Notes under the pieces: model-generated
The model's input: only the letters and a program-made list of their open reading frames with translations
Database searches by the model: none
Told to the model about the DNA's origin: nothing
Part shown: one piece after another, positions 16,342-24,278 of the stretch
Layout: every line of letters begins with the position of its first letter
How positions within the stretch are numbered: the stretch's first letter is position 1
Assembly (NCBI GenBank): GCA_015060925.1
Contig: SUXM01000007.1
Location: 1 to 64,000 of the forward strand
Length of the DNA stretch: 64,000 nucleotides
From: Parabacteroides distasonis
Lineage (GTDB): Bacteria > Bacteroidota > Bacteroidia > Bacteroidales > Tannerellaceae
Direction: 5' to 3'
Made by a program: the position numbers and the translations under genes

Positions 16342-17145
16342 ATGAGATACCTCTGTTTAATCCTGTTATCCCTGTTGGTTATGATTGGGGAGATACAGGC
16401 TCAAATCAAATGGCCGCAAAATAAAAAGGCTGCTATAGTATTGACCTATGATGATGGTTTGCCTTCACAAATACAATATGTTATTCCCCAATTAGAAAAG
16501 GCTGGTTTCTGTGCTACCTTTTATCTGATGGGGAAGATGTTGAAAGAAACTGACATCCCTGTATGGCGTGAGGTCAGCCGGAAAGGACATGAATTGGGGA
16601 ATCATAGCGTGTATCATCCCTGTTGGGCGAAACTCGGATCAAAGAGGTCTGAACCCTGTCGTGCCTTACAATGTTATTCTTTAAAAGAGATGCTATCAGA
16701 GGTTGGGATGATGAATGCTTTCCTGCATGCCATTGATGGGAAGACTGAACGCTCGTACGCCTATCCTTGTGGGAAAAGTGTGGTAGGAGAGGAAGAGATA
16801 GACTACTCCCTTCCGATGTTGGAGGCGGGCTTAGTCAAGTCCGCTCGATCAGTTTATGGAGGAGTTGTGAATAATGTGGATGAGATACGTATGGAGATGG
16901 CTCCTGTTGTGGTGGTGAACAATAAGATGAAAGCAGAGGAGTTGATTCCCTATGTCAAAGAGGCGATAGATAAGCAAGGGCTTTGTGTGTTCCTGTTTCA
17001 CGGTGTAGGAGATGATTTCCATTATACCATAGATAAAGAGGAACATCAGAAATTGATTGATTATCTGCAAGAACATAAAGATGAATTGTGGGTGGATACC
17101 TTCTTGAATGTGATGAACCATGTGGCATACTTGAAGGGTAAATGA
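16342..17145 (+). CDS. Exported polysaccharide deacetylase (NodB domain)
   Basis: A 267-residue carbohydrate esterase family 4-like protein with a signal peptide (MRYLCLILLSLLVMIGEIQA). The NodB motifs are AAIVLTYDDGLPSQ (about residues 31-44, the catalytic and metal-binding TYDDG) and HELGNHSVYHPCW (about 87-99, the H-x3-H metal pair). A late block VFLFHGVGDDFHY (about 213-225) supplies the conserved His. Removes acetyl groups from N-acetyl sugars in a polysaccharide; the target glycan is unknown. Second gene of the operon starting at 14900. Confidence 0.9.
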   Translation: MRYLCLILLSLLVMIGEIQAQIKWPQNKKAAIVLTYDDGLPSQIQYVIPQLEKAGFCATFYLMGKMLKETDIPVWREVSRKGHELGNHSVYHPCWAKLGSKRSEPCRALQCYSLKEMLSEVGMMNAFLHAIDGKTERSYAYPCGKSVVGEEEIDYSLPMLEAGLVKSARSVYGGVVNNVDEIRMEMAPVVVVNNKMKAEELIPYVKEAIDKQGLCVFLFHGVGDDFHYTIDKEEHQKLIDYLQEHKDELWVDTFLNVMNHVAYLKGK

Positions 17146-17176
17146 AGGTTGTTTGATGATAATAAATATACACAAG

Positions 17177-17707
17177 ATGAACAAGTTGATAGTTAGATTG
17201 GGCGTTGCCATGCTTTTTTCTGTTATGGCAACCCTATTATGGGCATCCGATACGGATAACAATACCTATCCTACCAAAAACAGGTTATTTTATATAGCCC
17301 GTAGCTTAAACCGTAACCTGGTTTGTTATGATGCCCATATAGAGAATGGAGTATTAGATACTCAAGAGCCTTTGGATATCTATTGGTTGAACAGGGAGGA
17401 AAACCCAGGGAAGACCAATGGGCTGAATTATTTCCAAAAGAAGATGGCTTATGGTTATAAATTAATTTCCAAAGGGGATGGATACAGCGAAATATCTTTG
17501 ACAGCTTATCCGAAAAGAACCATGAAGATTTGCAAGCATGAAGGGAAGTATGTCTGTATGGTTTCAATTAATGGACAGACCGCTGTTTTATCTTTTATTT
17601 ATGTGAAGACTAAACCCTCCAATTCCCTGTCAGTAGAATATGTGGAGCTAAACGGAACGGATGTTAAGACTGGTGAAGCGTTGAAAGAGAGGGTCGTGAA
17701 TGATTAA
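17177..17707 (+). CDS. DUF4833 domain-containing exported protein
   Basis: A 176-residue protein with an N-terminal signal (MNKLIVRLGVAMLFSVMATL, cleavage near WAS). The mature part matches the DUF4833 pattern I know from Bacteroidetes: RLFYIARSLNRNLVCYDAH, then DIYWLNREENPGK and LNYFQKKMAYGY (about residues 33-100). The ORF-track start eight residues earlier lacks a signal-like context. It lies 31 bases after the deacetylase gene and before a strong terminator, so it is probably the third gene of that operon. No function is known; periplasmic location is inferred. Confidence 0.75.
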   Translation: MNKLIVRLGVAMLFSVMATLLWASDTDNNTYPTKNRLFYIARSLNRNLVCYDAHIENGVLDTQEPLDIYWLNREENPGKTNGLNYFQKKMAYGYKLISKGDGYSEISLTAYPKRTMKICKHEGKYVCMVSINGQTAVLSFIYVKTKPSNSLSVEYVELNGTDVKTGEALKERVVND

Positions 17708-17744
17708 TATTTAATAAATAAAGAAGAGGGGATAGGGTAAAAAT

Positions 17745-17793
17745 AAAACTACTTCGGATGTAAGTTCAACTTATGTCCGAAGTAGTTTTTTTT
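17745..17793. terminator. Terminator between DUF4833 gene and dcuB-like gene
   Basis: A long hairpin starting with AAAACTACTTCGGA, about 22 pairs with an internal two-base mismatch, followed by a run of eight or more Ts on the plus strand. The A/T-rich base would also terminate the convergent transporter gene. Confidence 0.85.
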
Positions 17794-17813
17794 ATGTCCG
17801 AGGTAATTTTAGT

Positions 17814-19127
17814 TTAAATAAATTGTATAATTAACAACCCTAAACCGACAGAGACGATAGTGGCAATCAAGCCAGGCATCATGAAAGAGTGGTTGAGGAT
17901 GTATTTGCCTATATGGGTCGTGCCGGTACGGTCAAAGTTGATGGCAGCCACAACAGTCGGATAGTTCGGGATGAAGAAGTAGCCATTAACAGCCGGGAAA
18001 AGGGCTATCAACATATAGGGAGAGATGCCCAAGGCGATACCTAAAGGCAAGAGGGCGCGGATGGTCGCTGCCTGGCTGAACAACAGGATAGACATCACGA
18101 ATAGTGCCAAGCCGAATAACCAAGGCATTTGGGTCACGATCTCTTCAATAGAACCTTTTAACTCGGTCATGTTACCTGCGATGAAGGTGTCTCCCATCCA
18201 AGCAATACCGAAAATGGCGATAACAGCCTGCATGCCGGCAGAAAATACGGAACCATGAGCTGCTTTGATACCATTTGTGCGAGTTAGTAACAAAATAAGA
18301 GCTGCAGCAGAAAACATTAAGATTTCAATAATGTGGGACATTTGCATTTGTGCCATTGTTCCATCTGCCTGTTTGAACATTGGACGAATGGATGCTATGG
18401 ATCCAAAAAGAACAATGCCAATAGTGGCAACGATAAAGATGATTATAGATAAAAGGGCTGATTTTCTGTTCTCTATTTTTCTTTCTACAACCTTGTTGTT
18501 AAATAACTCACCTTTTGCCAAACGACGTTGATATTTAGGATCATCTTCCAGCTCTTTTCCTACTCGTAAAGAGTAGAATGCTCCTGCTAATACTCCAATT
18601 AAAGTACAAGGAATAGAGATTAATAAAATATCCATTAAAGAGATATTATATCCGGCTAACATGCTTAAAAGAGCTACTGTCGCGGCCGATATGGGACTGG
18701 CTGTAATAGCTTGTTGAGATGCAATGACTGCAATACCTAATGGACGTTCGGGACGAACTTTTGTTTCAGTTGCAACTTCAGCTATAACAGGGAGAACAGA
18801 ATAGGCAACATGACCTGTTCCGGCAATAAAAGTAAAGAAATAGGTAACTAATGGACTTAATATGGTAATTTTTGAAGGGTTCTTTCTTAATAATTTTTCA
18901 GCCCATTCGACCATTAAATTAAGGCCTCCGGCTGCTTGCATACAACTTGCACCGGCAATTACAGCCATGATCATTAACATCACATCAATAGGGGGAGTTG
19001 TAGGCTGTAAACCAAAAATAAAAGTTAGGACGGCTAATCCTAAACCTCCTAATATACCTAATCCAATACCTCCAATACGAGCTCCAATAATAATAGCGAC
19101 TAAAACGATAAGTAATTGTAATAACAT
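17814..19127 (-). CDS. dcuB: Anaerobic C4-dicarboxylate transporter (DcuA/DcuB family)
   Basis: A 437-residue inner-membrane carrier of about ten or more helices that exchanges fumarate, malate, aspartate and succinate; in anaerobic Bacteroidales it would support succinate export and fumarate respiration. GARIGGIGLGILGGLGL (near residue 13), QPTTPPIDVMLMIMAVIA, GTGHVAYSVLP and ASPISAATVALLSML are family hallmarks. The ORF-track start (19160) is a TTG inside the TAnnTTTG element at 19158-19165; I use the ATG at 19127, which aligns with the start of E. coli DcuB. Choice between DcuA and DcuB is a best guess. Confidence 0.93.
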   Translation of the reverse strand: MLLQLLIVLVAIIIGARIGGIGLGILGGLGLAVLTFIFGLQPTTPPIDVMLMIMAVIAGASCMQAAGGLNLMVEWAEKLLRKNPSKITILSPLVTYFFTFIAGTGHVAYSVLPVIAEVATETKVRPERPLGIAVIASQQAITASPISAATVALLSMLAGYNISLMDILLISIPCTLIGVLAGAFYSLRVGKELEDDPKYQRRLAKGELFNNKVVERKIENRKSALLSIIIFIVATIGIVLFGSIASIRPMFKQADGTMAQMQMSHIIEILMFSAAALILLLTRTNGIKAAHGSVFSAGMQAVIAIFGIAWMGDTFIAGNMTELKGSIEEIVTQMPWLFGLALFVMSILLFSQAATIRALLPLGIALGISPYMLIALFPAVNGYFFIPNYPTVVAAINFDRTGTTHIGKYILNHSFMMPGLIATIVSVGLGLLIIQFI

Positions 19128-19157
19128 GTGTATAAATAGATTTAAGTTGAAACCGAA

Positions 19158-19165
19158 CAAATGTA
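19158..19165 (-). promoter_or_regulatory. -7 promoter element of dcuB-like gene
   Basis: TACATTTG on the minus strand, 31 bases ahead of ATG 19127. It decides the start codon, because the longer ORF would begin within it. Confidence 0.6.
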
Positions 19166-19242
19166 AGGAATTAATTGTGAAGTTGGATACTTTTTAAGTG
19201 CTTTTCTCTAAAATGTCCAACTCTCTTTTGGATGAAGTTTTA

Positions 19243-19280
19243 GGCAAAAAAAATCCTGAAAGTTGTTCTTTCAGGATTTT
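19243..19280 (-). terminator. Intrinsic terminator of 72-residue protein gene
   Basis: Perfect 13-bp stem (19268-19280 with 19250-19262, arm AAAATCCTGAAAG) with a five-base loop and a run of eight Ts on the minus strand. Confidence 0.85.
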
Positions 19281-19296
19281 AGGAGTGAATGATGTT

Positions 19297-19515
19297 TTAT
19301 TTGCTTTTACTAAGAATAATACGGCTGATACGAGCCTGTATTTGAATGAGTGTATTCAAGTCTAATTCTTCAAAATCAATGTTTGATAATTTGATTTTCT
19401 CTTTTTTAGGAGCAGGAGGTACAGGTGTAGGTGTCTGTATAAGTTCTTGAATTAATTCGTCAATAGCTCCTTTGATCTTTTCTGCTCGTTTGTTGTAATT
19501 AACCGTTCTAGCCAT
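19297..19515 (-). CDS. 72-residue hypothetical protein
   Basis: I do not recognise this protein. It begins MARTVNYNKRAEKIKGAIDE with a basic, helical N-terminal third, a Pro-rich middle (QTPTPVPPAPKKEKIK) and a second helix (EELDLNTLIQIQARISRIIL), the layout of a small two-helix adaptor or DNA/RNA-associated protein. The ORF-track start is 15 residues earlier; I use the ATG at 19513-19515 since a promoter element (19558-19565) overlaps the earlier one. It is monocistronic with a strong terminator, which argues it is a real, expressed gene. No signal peptide or membrane segment. Confidence 0.75.
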   Translation of the reverse strand: MARTVNYNKRAEKIKGAIDELIQELIQTPTPVPPAPKKEKIKLSNIDFEELDLNTLIQIQARISRIILSKSK

Positions 19516-19557
19516 AATGTCTTGTTTTAATAATATCAAATAATTCTTTTGAAAAGA

Positions 19558-19565
19558 CAAATATA
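19558..19565 (-). promoter_or_regulatory. -7 promoter element of 72-residue protein gene
   Basis: TATATTTG on the minus strand, 43 bases before ATG 19515. Confidence 0.55.
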
Positions 19566-19610
19566 CATAAAGTATTTATAATAAACCAATAATATTCATG
19601 GATATGCCCT

Positions 19611-19653
19611 TAAAAAACAGGCAGGTTTAATGTCATAAACGCTGCCTATTTTT
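19611..19653 (-). terminator. Intrinsic terminator of NahK-like kinase gene
   Basis: On the minus strand AGGCAGCGTTTA pairs with TAAACCTGCCT (one bulge), followed by GTTTTTTA. Confidence 0.75.
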
Positions 19654-19663
19654 TTATTTCTTT

Positions 19664-20764
19664 TTATGAAAGCCATTCGCTCATGAATTGATCCATCTCT
19701 TCAGCGTGTGCTTCCAAGCTCTGCAATAACTTGAACTGTGCTTTTGTGCGGATCAAATTGTGTTTAGGACTATGGATCTTGTAGTAGGTGTCCCCGTTGA
19801 TGTAGTCTGTAAGGAAACGAACAGTCTGCATATAGGTCAACAAGCGGCCACCGTAAGGGAGCAATTTGATTTCGGTTGGAGTCAGGAATGATTTCGCTTT
19901 TTCCATGTAACCACGTGTATAGGCCTTGAAGATCTCCATATTTACATTTACATTATCCAAGTTTTCATCATCTTCAGCTCCGGTGTTTGCACCTGTGCGG
20001 ATAAAGTCTCCTATATCTGAAAGGACGAAACCTGGCATTACTGTATCCAAATCAATCACACACAATACTTTGTCGCTTTCAGCATCGAACATCATGTTGT
20101 TAACCTTGGTATCGCAGTGGTTAGTACGTTTTTTCAAAGTGCCTTCCCTGTATAGGCGTTCTTGAATACACATGGCTTCAGCTCGTTTTTCTATCTCTTC
20201 AATCAACTCTTTGACTTCGTCGAGTCGGCCGGCTACATTGGCTTCGATTGCTTCATGGAATTGTTGCAAGCGGAACTCCATATTGTGGAAGTTAGGGATG
20301 GTTTCACCCAAAGTGCCTTCGGGAATGTCGGCCAACATGGATTGGAAGTCACCAAAAGCCTTTCCTGCTTCGTATGAGAGTTCGGGGGTAACCTCTTCGT
20401 AGCTTTTACTGTTCGGGATGAATAGGCAGGCACGCCAGTAACTGTCGCCGTCAAAATAATATAACTTGTTGTCTTTGGTCGGCAAGAAGGTCAACACCTT
20501 GCGGTCGATATCAGTCTCACCCTTTTCTTCCAATTTTTTGCGGATATGGGAAGTCACAACATGGATGTTGTTTTGTAACATCTCTACGTTTGTGAAGATA
20601 AGATGGTTGATTCGTTGTAAGACATATTTGATTTCACCCTTTTCATTGGTGACCTTTAATGTGTCATTGATATGACCGTTTCCGAAAGGTTCAGCAGAAA
20701 CAACCTTTTCTGCCAATAGGAACTGATCTAAAATGTTTAATAATTGCTCTTTTGTTTTAGCCAT
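19664..20764 (-). CDS. Phosphotransferase of APH fold, NahK-like
   Basis: A 366-residue cytoplasmic kinase of the aminoglycoside phosphotransferase/choline kinase fold. The sequence resembles Bifidobacterium N-acetylhexosamine 1-kinase (NahK): N-terminal FGNGHINDTLKV (ATP loop, about residues 27-38), catalytic HCDTKVNNMMFD (about 204-215) and metal-binding VIDLDTVMPGFVLSDIGDFI (about 223-242). NahK makes GlcNAc/GalNAc-1-phosphate in mucin-sugar use, so a similar job is plausible, but substrate specificity cannot be read here. I use the ATG at 20762-20764, 17 residues after the ORF-track start. Monocistronic with promoter (20836-20843) and terminator. Confidence 0.85.
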   Translation of the reverse strand: MAKTKEQLLNILDQFLLAEKVVSAEPFGNGHINDTLKVTNEKGEIKYVLQRINHLIFTNVEMLQNNIHVVTSHIRKKLEEKGETDIDRKVLTFLPTKDNKLYYFDGDSYWRACLFIPNSKSYEEVTPELSYEAGKAFGDFQSMLADIPEGTLGETIPNFHNMEFRLQQFHEAIEANVAGRLDEVKELIEEIEKRAEAMCIQERLYREGTLKKRTNHCDTKVNNMMFDAESDKVLCVIDLDTVMPGFVLSDIGDFIRTGANTGAEDDENLDNVNVNMEIFKAYTRGYMEKAKSFLTPTEIKLLPYGGRLLTYMQTVRFLTDYINGDTYYKIHSPKHNLIRTKAQFKLLQSLEAHAEEMDQFMSEWLS

Positions 20765-20835
20765 GGTATGATATTGATTGAAAAATAATTGAATATCTGA
20801 ACATCTGAACATCATTAAGCCAAATGTTTCTGTTG

Positions 20836-20843
20836 CAAATGTA
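20836..20843 (-). promoter_or_regulatory. -7 promoter element of NahK-like gene
   Basis: TACATTTG on the minus strand, 72 bases before the ATG. Confidence 0.55.
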
Positions 20844-20857
20844 GGAATTATTTGATA

Positions 20858-20896
20858 ATAAAAAAGGTCATCTTGTATTTAAGATGACCTTTTTAT
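20858..20896 (-). terminator. Intrinsic terminator of rpmE
   Basis: Perfect 14-bp stem (20881-20894 with 20861-20874, arm AAAAAGGTCATCTT) with a six-base loop; T-rich on the minus strand. Confidence 0.85.
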
Positions 20897-20911
20897 GATA
20901 GTTGAAAGAAT

Positions 20912-21169
20912 TTATTTCTTTTTGTTACGGTTACCGTAGCGGCTCATGAACTTATCAACACGTCCTGCAGTATCGACCAATTTAGCCTTACCAGTATAGA
21001 ACGGGTGAGAAGTGTTAGAGATTTCGACCTTTACCAATGGATAAGTAACACCATCGATTTCGATTGTTTCTTTAGCATTGATTGTTGAACGAGTGATAAA
21101 TGTATCATCGTTAGACATGTCCTTGAATACTACAGGACGATAATTTTCAGGATGAAGTCCTTTTTTCAT
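20912..21169 (-). CDS. rpmE2: 50S ribosomal protein L31, type B
   Basis: An 85-residue ribosomal protein. [20 protein letters not shown] is the normal L31 start and [20 protein letters not shown] the conserved C-terminal half. The zinc-binding cysteines of type A L31 are absent (no Cys in the mature sequence), making it the zinc-independent type B form. The ORF track adds 29 residues upstream; I use the ATG at 21167-21169. Single gene with promoter element 21231-21238 and its own terminator. Confidence 0.96.
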   Translation of the reverse strand: MKKGLHPENYRPVVFKDMSNDDTFITRSTINAKETIEIDGVTYPLVKVEISNTSHPFYTGKAKLVDTAGRVDKFMSRYGNRNKKK

Positions 21170-21230
21170 TTCTTTATCTATTAATTTATTATTTCTACTA
21201 CTTAGTTTGGTAACCGGTATTTTCGGACTG

Positions 21231-21238
21231 CAAAGGTA
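21231..21238 (-). promoter_or_regulatory. -7 promoter element of rpmE2
   Basis: TACCTTTG on the minus strand, 62 bases ahead of the ATG; the long leader leaves room for regulation. Confidence 0.6.
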
Positions 21239-21342
21239 TAGATTCGTATCAAACAAACAAAGTATTTGAGGCTATTTTTTTTAAAATGAATAGTTTTGTG
21301 TGTTTTTTATGCTAAAAAGCAGTTTGTTTCAATGATTGTTAT

Positions 21343-21350
21343 TATCTTTG
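21343..21350 (+). promoter_or_regulatory. -7 promoter element of aldolase gene
   Basis: TATCTTTG, with a TTTG sixteen bases upstream as a possible -33 element; 55 bases before the ATG at 21405. Confidence 0.65.
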
Positions 21351-21404
21351 CAGAGCAATTAAGGATTTCGCAGACGAAAATACAACGTAATATAATATAA
21401 GATT

Positions 21405-22403
21405 ATGGTAAGTTACAAAGATTTAGGTTTGGTAAACACGAAAGAAATGTTTGCTAAAGCAATCGAAGGTGGATATGCTATCCCTGCTTTCAACTTTAAT
21501 AACATGGAACAGATGCAAGCAATCATTAAGGCTGCTGTTGAAACAAAGTCTCCGGTGATCTTGCAGGTGTCAAAAGGCGCTCGCCAGTATGCTAATGCTA
21601 CATTGTTGCGTTATATGGCTCAGGGCGCTGTTGAATATGCAAAAGAATTGGGTTGCGCAAATCCTCAAATTGTTCTTCATTTGGATCATGGTGATACATT
21701 TGAAACTTGTAAGAGCTGTATCGATTCAGGTTTCTCTTCTGTCATGATTGACGGTTCTCATCTTCCGTATGAAGAAAACGTGGCTTTGACAAAGAAAGTT
21801 GTTGAATATGCTCATCAGTTTGATGTAACAGTAGAAGGAGAATTAGGTGTATTGGCAGGTGTTGAAGATGAAGTTTCTTCTGATCATCATACATATACAA
21901 ACCCGGAAGAGGTAATTGATTTTGCAACTCGTACAGGTTGTGATTCTTTGGCTATCTCAATCGGTACTTCTCATGGTGCATACAAGTTTACTCCGGAACA
22001 GTGTACGATTGATCCTGAAACAGGTCGTATGGTGCCTCCTCCATTGGCATTCGATGTATTGAAAGCTGTTGAAGAAAAATTGCCGGGATTCCCTATCGTG
22101 CTTCATGGATCTTCTTCTGTACCTCAGGATGAAGTTGAAACAATCAATAAATATGGTGGCGCATTGAAAGCTGCTATCGGTATTCCTGAAGAATGGTTGC
22201 GTGAATCAGCTAAGTCTGCAGTATGTAAGATCAATATCGACTCTGACTCTCGTTTGGCTATGACTGCTGCTATCCGTAAGACATTTGTTGAAAAACCAGC
22301 TGAATTCGACCCTCGTAAATATTTAGGTCCGGCTCGTGACAACATGGAAAAGATGTACAAGCATAAAATTATTAACGTGCTTGGTTCTAATGACAAACTT
22401 TAA
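21405..22403 (+). CDS. fba: Class II fructose-1,6-bisphosphate aldolase
   Basis: A 332-residue zinc-dependent aldolase that splits fructose-1,6-bisphosphate into DHAP and glyceraldehyde-3-phosphate. Visible: IPAFNFNNMEQMQAI, LHLDHGDTFETCKSCIDSGF (about residues 87-106; zinc His and catalytic Asp), VEGELGVLAGVEDEV (about 144-158), GTSHGAYKF (about 192) and VLHGSSSVP (about 232). The long type with the insert VSSDHHTYTNPEEV is the kind found in Bacteroidetes and Helicobacter. It appears highly expressed: regular codon choice, own promoter and terminator. Confidence 0.97.
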   Translation: MVSYKDLGLVNTKEMFAKAIEGGYAIPAFNFNNMEQMQAIIKAAVETKSPVILQVSKGARQYANATLLRYMAQGAVEYAKELGCANPQIVLHLDHGDTFETCKSCIDSGFSSVMIDGSHLPYEENVALTKKVVEYAHQFDVTVEGELGVLAGVEDEVSSDHHTYTNPEEVIDFATRTGCDSLAISIGTSHGAYKFTPEQCTIDPETGRMVPPPLAFDVLKAVEEKLPGFPIVLHGSSSVPQDEVETINKYGGALKAAIGIPEEWLRESAKSAVCKINIDSDSRLAMTAAIRKTFVEKPAEFDPRKYLGPARDNMEKMYKHKIINVLGSNDKL

Positions 22404-22691
22404 TTAGAACCCATCATAGTTATCGTTTTTTTGAAAGGGGATGTGCGGAAGCATGTCCTCTTTTTTTGTCAATATGTTAAAGAACGCATTTTTGTTTTTG
22501 CACCACCCTGTGCTATCAGGACGACGGTATCGTTAATTACTTCAGCTCCACGATGTGAAGATACGACAGGAAGGCAGGGGGCAAGTTTTGGGCATGTTCG
22601 TTTTGAAATTAACTACATTGATATTTATTAATAATTAAGCCGTGATTCCGCATGCTCTTTCGTGAGTCTTTAAAGATTAATGAGAGATTTG
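22404..22691. other. Spacer after aldolase with a GC-rich core
   Basis: Contains the aldolase terminator (22437-22467) and, after it, a stretch (about 22495-22610) richer in G/C than neighbouring spacers and open on both strands. The plus-strand ORF 22431-22631 runs through the terminator hairpin, so I do not call it. The core can form GTATC-CTTCA with TGAAGATAC as a bulged stem (22527-22564). It may be a decayed gene, a dispersed repeat or an RNA. Confidence 0.4.
22437..22467 (+). terminator. Intrinsic terminator of aldolase gene
   Basis: GGGGATGTGC and GCATGTCCTC pair over ten bases with three G-U pairs around a GGAA tetraloop, followed by TTTTTTT. Confidence 0.8.
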
Positions 22692-22699
22692 TATATTTG
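22692..22699 (+). promoter_or_regulatory. -7 promoter element of DUF4923 gene
   Basis: TATATTTG, 29 bases before ATG 22728; lies inside the longer ORF of the track and so supports the later start. Confidence 0.6.
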
Positions 22700-22727
22700 C
22701 CCCTCTATTAACAAGCAAGTTACAGGT

Positions 22728-23351
22728 ATGAAGAAAAAAAGTTTTTGGGGAATGGCTCTGTTGGGCCTGTTGTTAGTGTCAGGAAATGTTTCGGCACAAT
22801 CGTTGAAGGATATTTTGAACTCTTCGGCAGTGAAAGGGGCGGTCGCATCTATCACTGGGGGAATGAAGTTAACCATGGAGAGTATTTTGGGAACATGGAC
22901 ATATGTTAACCCTTCTGTGAGTTTGGATGGCGACAATGCTTTGAAGAATGTGGCAGGGAGTTTGGCTACATCAGAGTTGGAAAAGAAGCTGAAAGAAACT
23001 TGTGCGAAAGTAGGGATTGTAGAGGGTATGTTCAGCTATACGTTCAATGCAGACAGTACTTTTCGTTGTAATCTCAAAGGGAAGTCATTGAGTGGAACCT
23101 ATTCATTGGATACGAATGCCAACACCGTAACATTGAACTTCGGAAGCAAGAGTGGCAAGTTGAAGCTCTTGAAGATGAATGCTTCGGTAGTCTTGATGGG
23201 CGATCAACTCTCTTTGCTTTTTGATGCGGACAAATTGTTGGACTTTATTTCCAAATTATCCTCCTTATCCGGTAGTACAACGTTGCAATCTATTACCAAG
23301 TTGACCGATCAATATGATGGCGTAAAACTGGGGTTCGAACTGAAAAAATAG
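22728..23351 (+). CDS. DUF4923 family exported protein
   Basis: A 207-residue secreted or periplasmic protein. Signal peptide MKKKSFWGMALLGLLLVSGN ends at VSAQ (about residue 24). The mature part matches the DUF4923 pattern of Bacteroidales: a first helix SLKDILNSSAVKGAV, then ESILGTWTYVNPSVSL, a beta-sandwich-like section with FSYTFNADSTFRCNLKGKSL and a late amphipathic helix (LLDFISKLSSLSGSTTL). The fold is lipocalin-like by appearance only. Single gene bounded by a promoter and a strong terminator. Function unknown. Confidence 0.8.
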   Translation: MKKKSFWGMALLGLLLVSGNVSAQSLKDILNSSAVKGAVASITGGMKLTMESILGTWTYVNPSVSLDGDNALKNVAGSLATSELEKKLKETCAKVGIVEGMFSYTFNADSTFRCNLKGKSLSGTYSLDTNANTVTLNFGSKSGKLKLLKMNASVVLMGDQLSLLFDADKLLDFISKLSSLSGSTTLQSITKLTDQYDGVKLGFELKK

Positions 23352-23376
23352 CATTTTTAACCCCTGAAATAGGGTG

Positions 23377-23421
23377 AAAACGACAGGAAAAAGTCCTTTT
23401 TTGGACTTTTTCTGTCGTTTT
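23377..23421. terminator. Bidirectional terminator, DUF4923 / methyltransferase
   Basis: Stem of about 19 pairs with one bulged base: AAAACGACAGGAAAAAGTCC against GGACTTTTTCTGTCGTTTT, loop of six Ts. Between convergent genes. Confidence 0.85.
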
Positions 23422-23429
23422 CTTTATGT

Positions 23430-24164
23430 TTAATAGATAGGTTTTAGTCGTGCTAAATAATCATAGTGTGTTCCATCTTTGACCTTCTCTGCTATAAAAC
23501 CGTTTTGCGCAGCATAAAGACTGAGGGTCTGGAAGTCTATATAAAGCCAATCAAATGGTTCTCCTTTGATCTGTTTGTATTGCATTTGGAAGTCGATTTC
23601 ACCGTAATAATCGCCGGCCAGATCTATGGCTATACTTCCATCCTCCTCTTCAAAAAGGTAGCGAAGGTCGCTTGAATCCATATAGATGCAGCCTCCGGGG
23701 TTAAGCAATTGTTTCATCTTCTCGAAGAAAAGTGCCATTTGCTTAACTTTTCCTATGATACCCGAACCGTTCATTAACATTAAGATCGTATCGAATTTCT
23801 CCACGAAATAAGGGTCAAATAGGTTCATTTGATAAGTCTGCTTGACCCCCCGCTGCCTCATTGTCTCTACCGACAGGGGGGAGATGTCGATGGCTTGTAC
23901 CTCTTTGCCCATCGCTTGTAAGGCCAAACTATGGCAGCCACTTCCTGCCCCACAATCCAAAATCTTCCCTGATGCCAGCTCCAGGGCTGTCTGTTCCAAT
24001 AACGGCATCTCTTCGAAAGAACGGAAGAGTTGTTCCACAGGGATCTCGTCTTCTTCAAAAAAAGAGGAGAAAACACGTAGTTTGGCAGCCTTGCCTCGTT
24101 TGTGATAATCAGCAATGGCTGTTCCCATGGGATCTTTATTTGGAGATAAAAGTGGATGATTCAT
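23430..24164 (-). CDS. Class I SAM-dependent methyltransferase
   Basis: A 244-residue cytoplasmic protein with a Rossmann-like SAM site: motif I ILDCGAGSGCHSLALQAMGK (about residues 68-87), motif II VQAIDISPLSVETM (about 89-102), and a motif IV-like FDTILMLMNGSGIIGK (about 123-138). The N-terminal helical part (YHKRGKAAKLRVFSSFFEED) resembles small-molecule methyltransferases. The substrate is unknown. Single gene with own promoter element (24190-24197) and shared terminator. Confidence 0.85.
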   Translation of the reverse strand: MNHPLLSPNKDPMGTAIADYHKRGKAAKLRVFSSFFEEDEIPVEQLFRSFEEMPLLEQTALELASGKILDCGAGSGCHSLALQAMGKEVQAIDISPLSVETMRQRGVKQTYQMNLFDPYFVEKFDTILMLMNGSGIIGKVKQMALFFEKMKQLLNPGGCIYMDSSDLRYLFEEEDGSIAIDLAGDYYGEIDFQMQYKQIKGEPFDWLYIDFQTLSLYAAQNGFIAEKVKDGTHYDYLARLKPIY

Positions 24165-24189
24165 GGAATAAAAGCGATGTTTTCAGTTA

Positions 24190-24197
24190 CAAAACTA
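24190..24197 (-). promoter_or_regulatory. -7 promoter element of methyltransferase gene
   Basis: TAGTTTTG on the minus strand, 26 bases before the ATG at 24164. Confidence 0.5.
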
Positions 24198-24240
24198 CGC
24201 TTTTATGTTTATATTAGCAATTATCTGGCAAGAATTCTGT

Positions 24241-24248
24241 TACCTTTG
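24241..24248 (+). promoter_or_regulatory. -7 promoter element of truA
   Basis: TACCTTTG, 31 bases before the GTG start of truA. Confidence 0.6.
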
Positions 24249-24278
24249 CAACTTGAATGTATGAAAGAGTTGTAAGAA

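Noticed and set aside
19128-19160. TTG start for the dicarboxylate transporter
   Set aside because: The TTG lies inside the TAnnTTTG promoter element; the ATG at 19127 matches DcuB starts.
22431-22631. 66-residue plus-strand ORF after the aldolase gene
   Set aside because: It begins inside the aldolase terminator hairpin and runs through its U-tract; composition is Arg/Cys/Ser-mixed with no domain. Kept only as an odd stretch.
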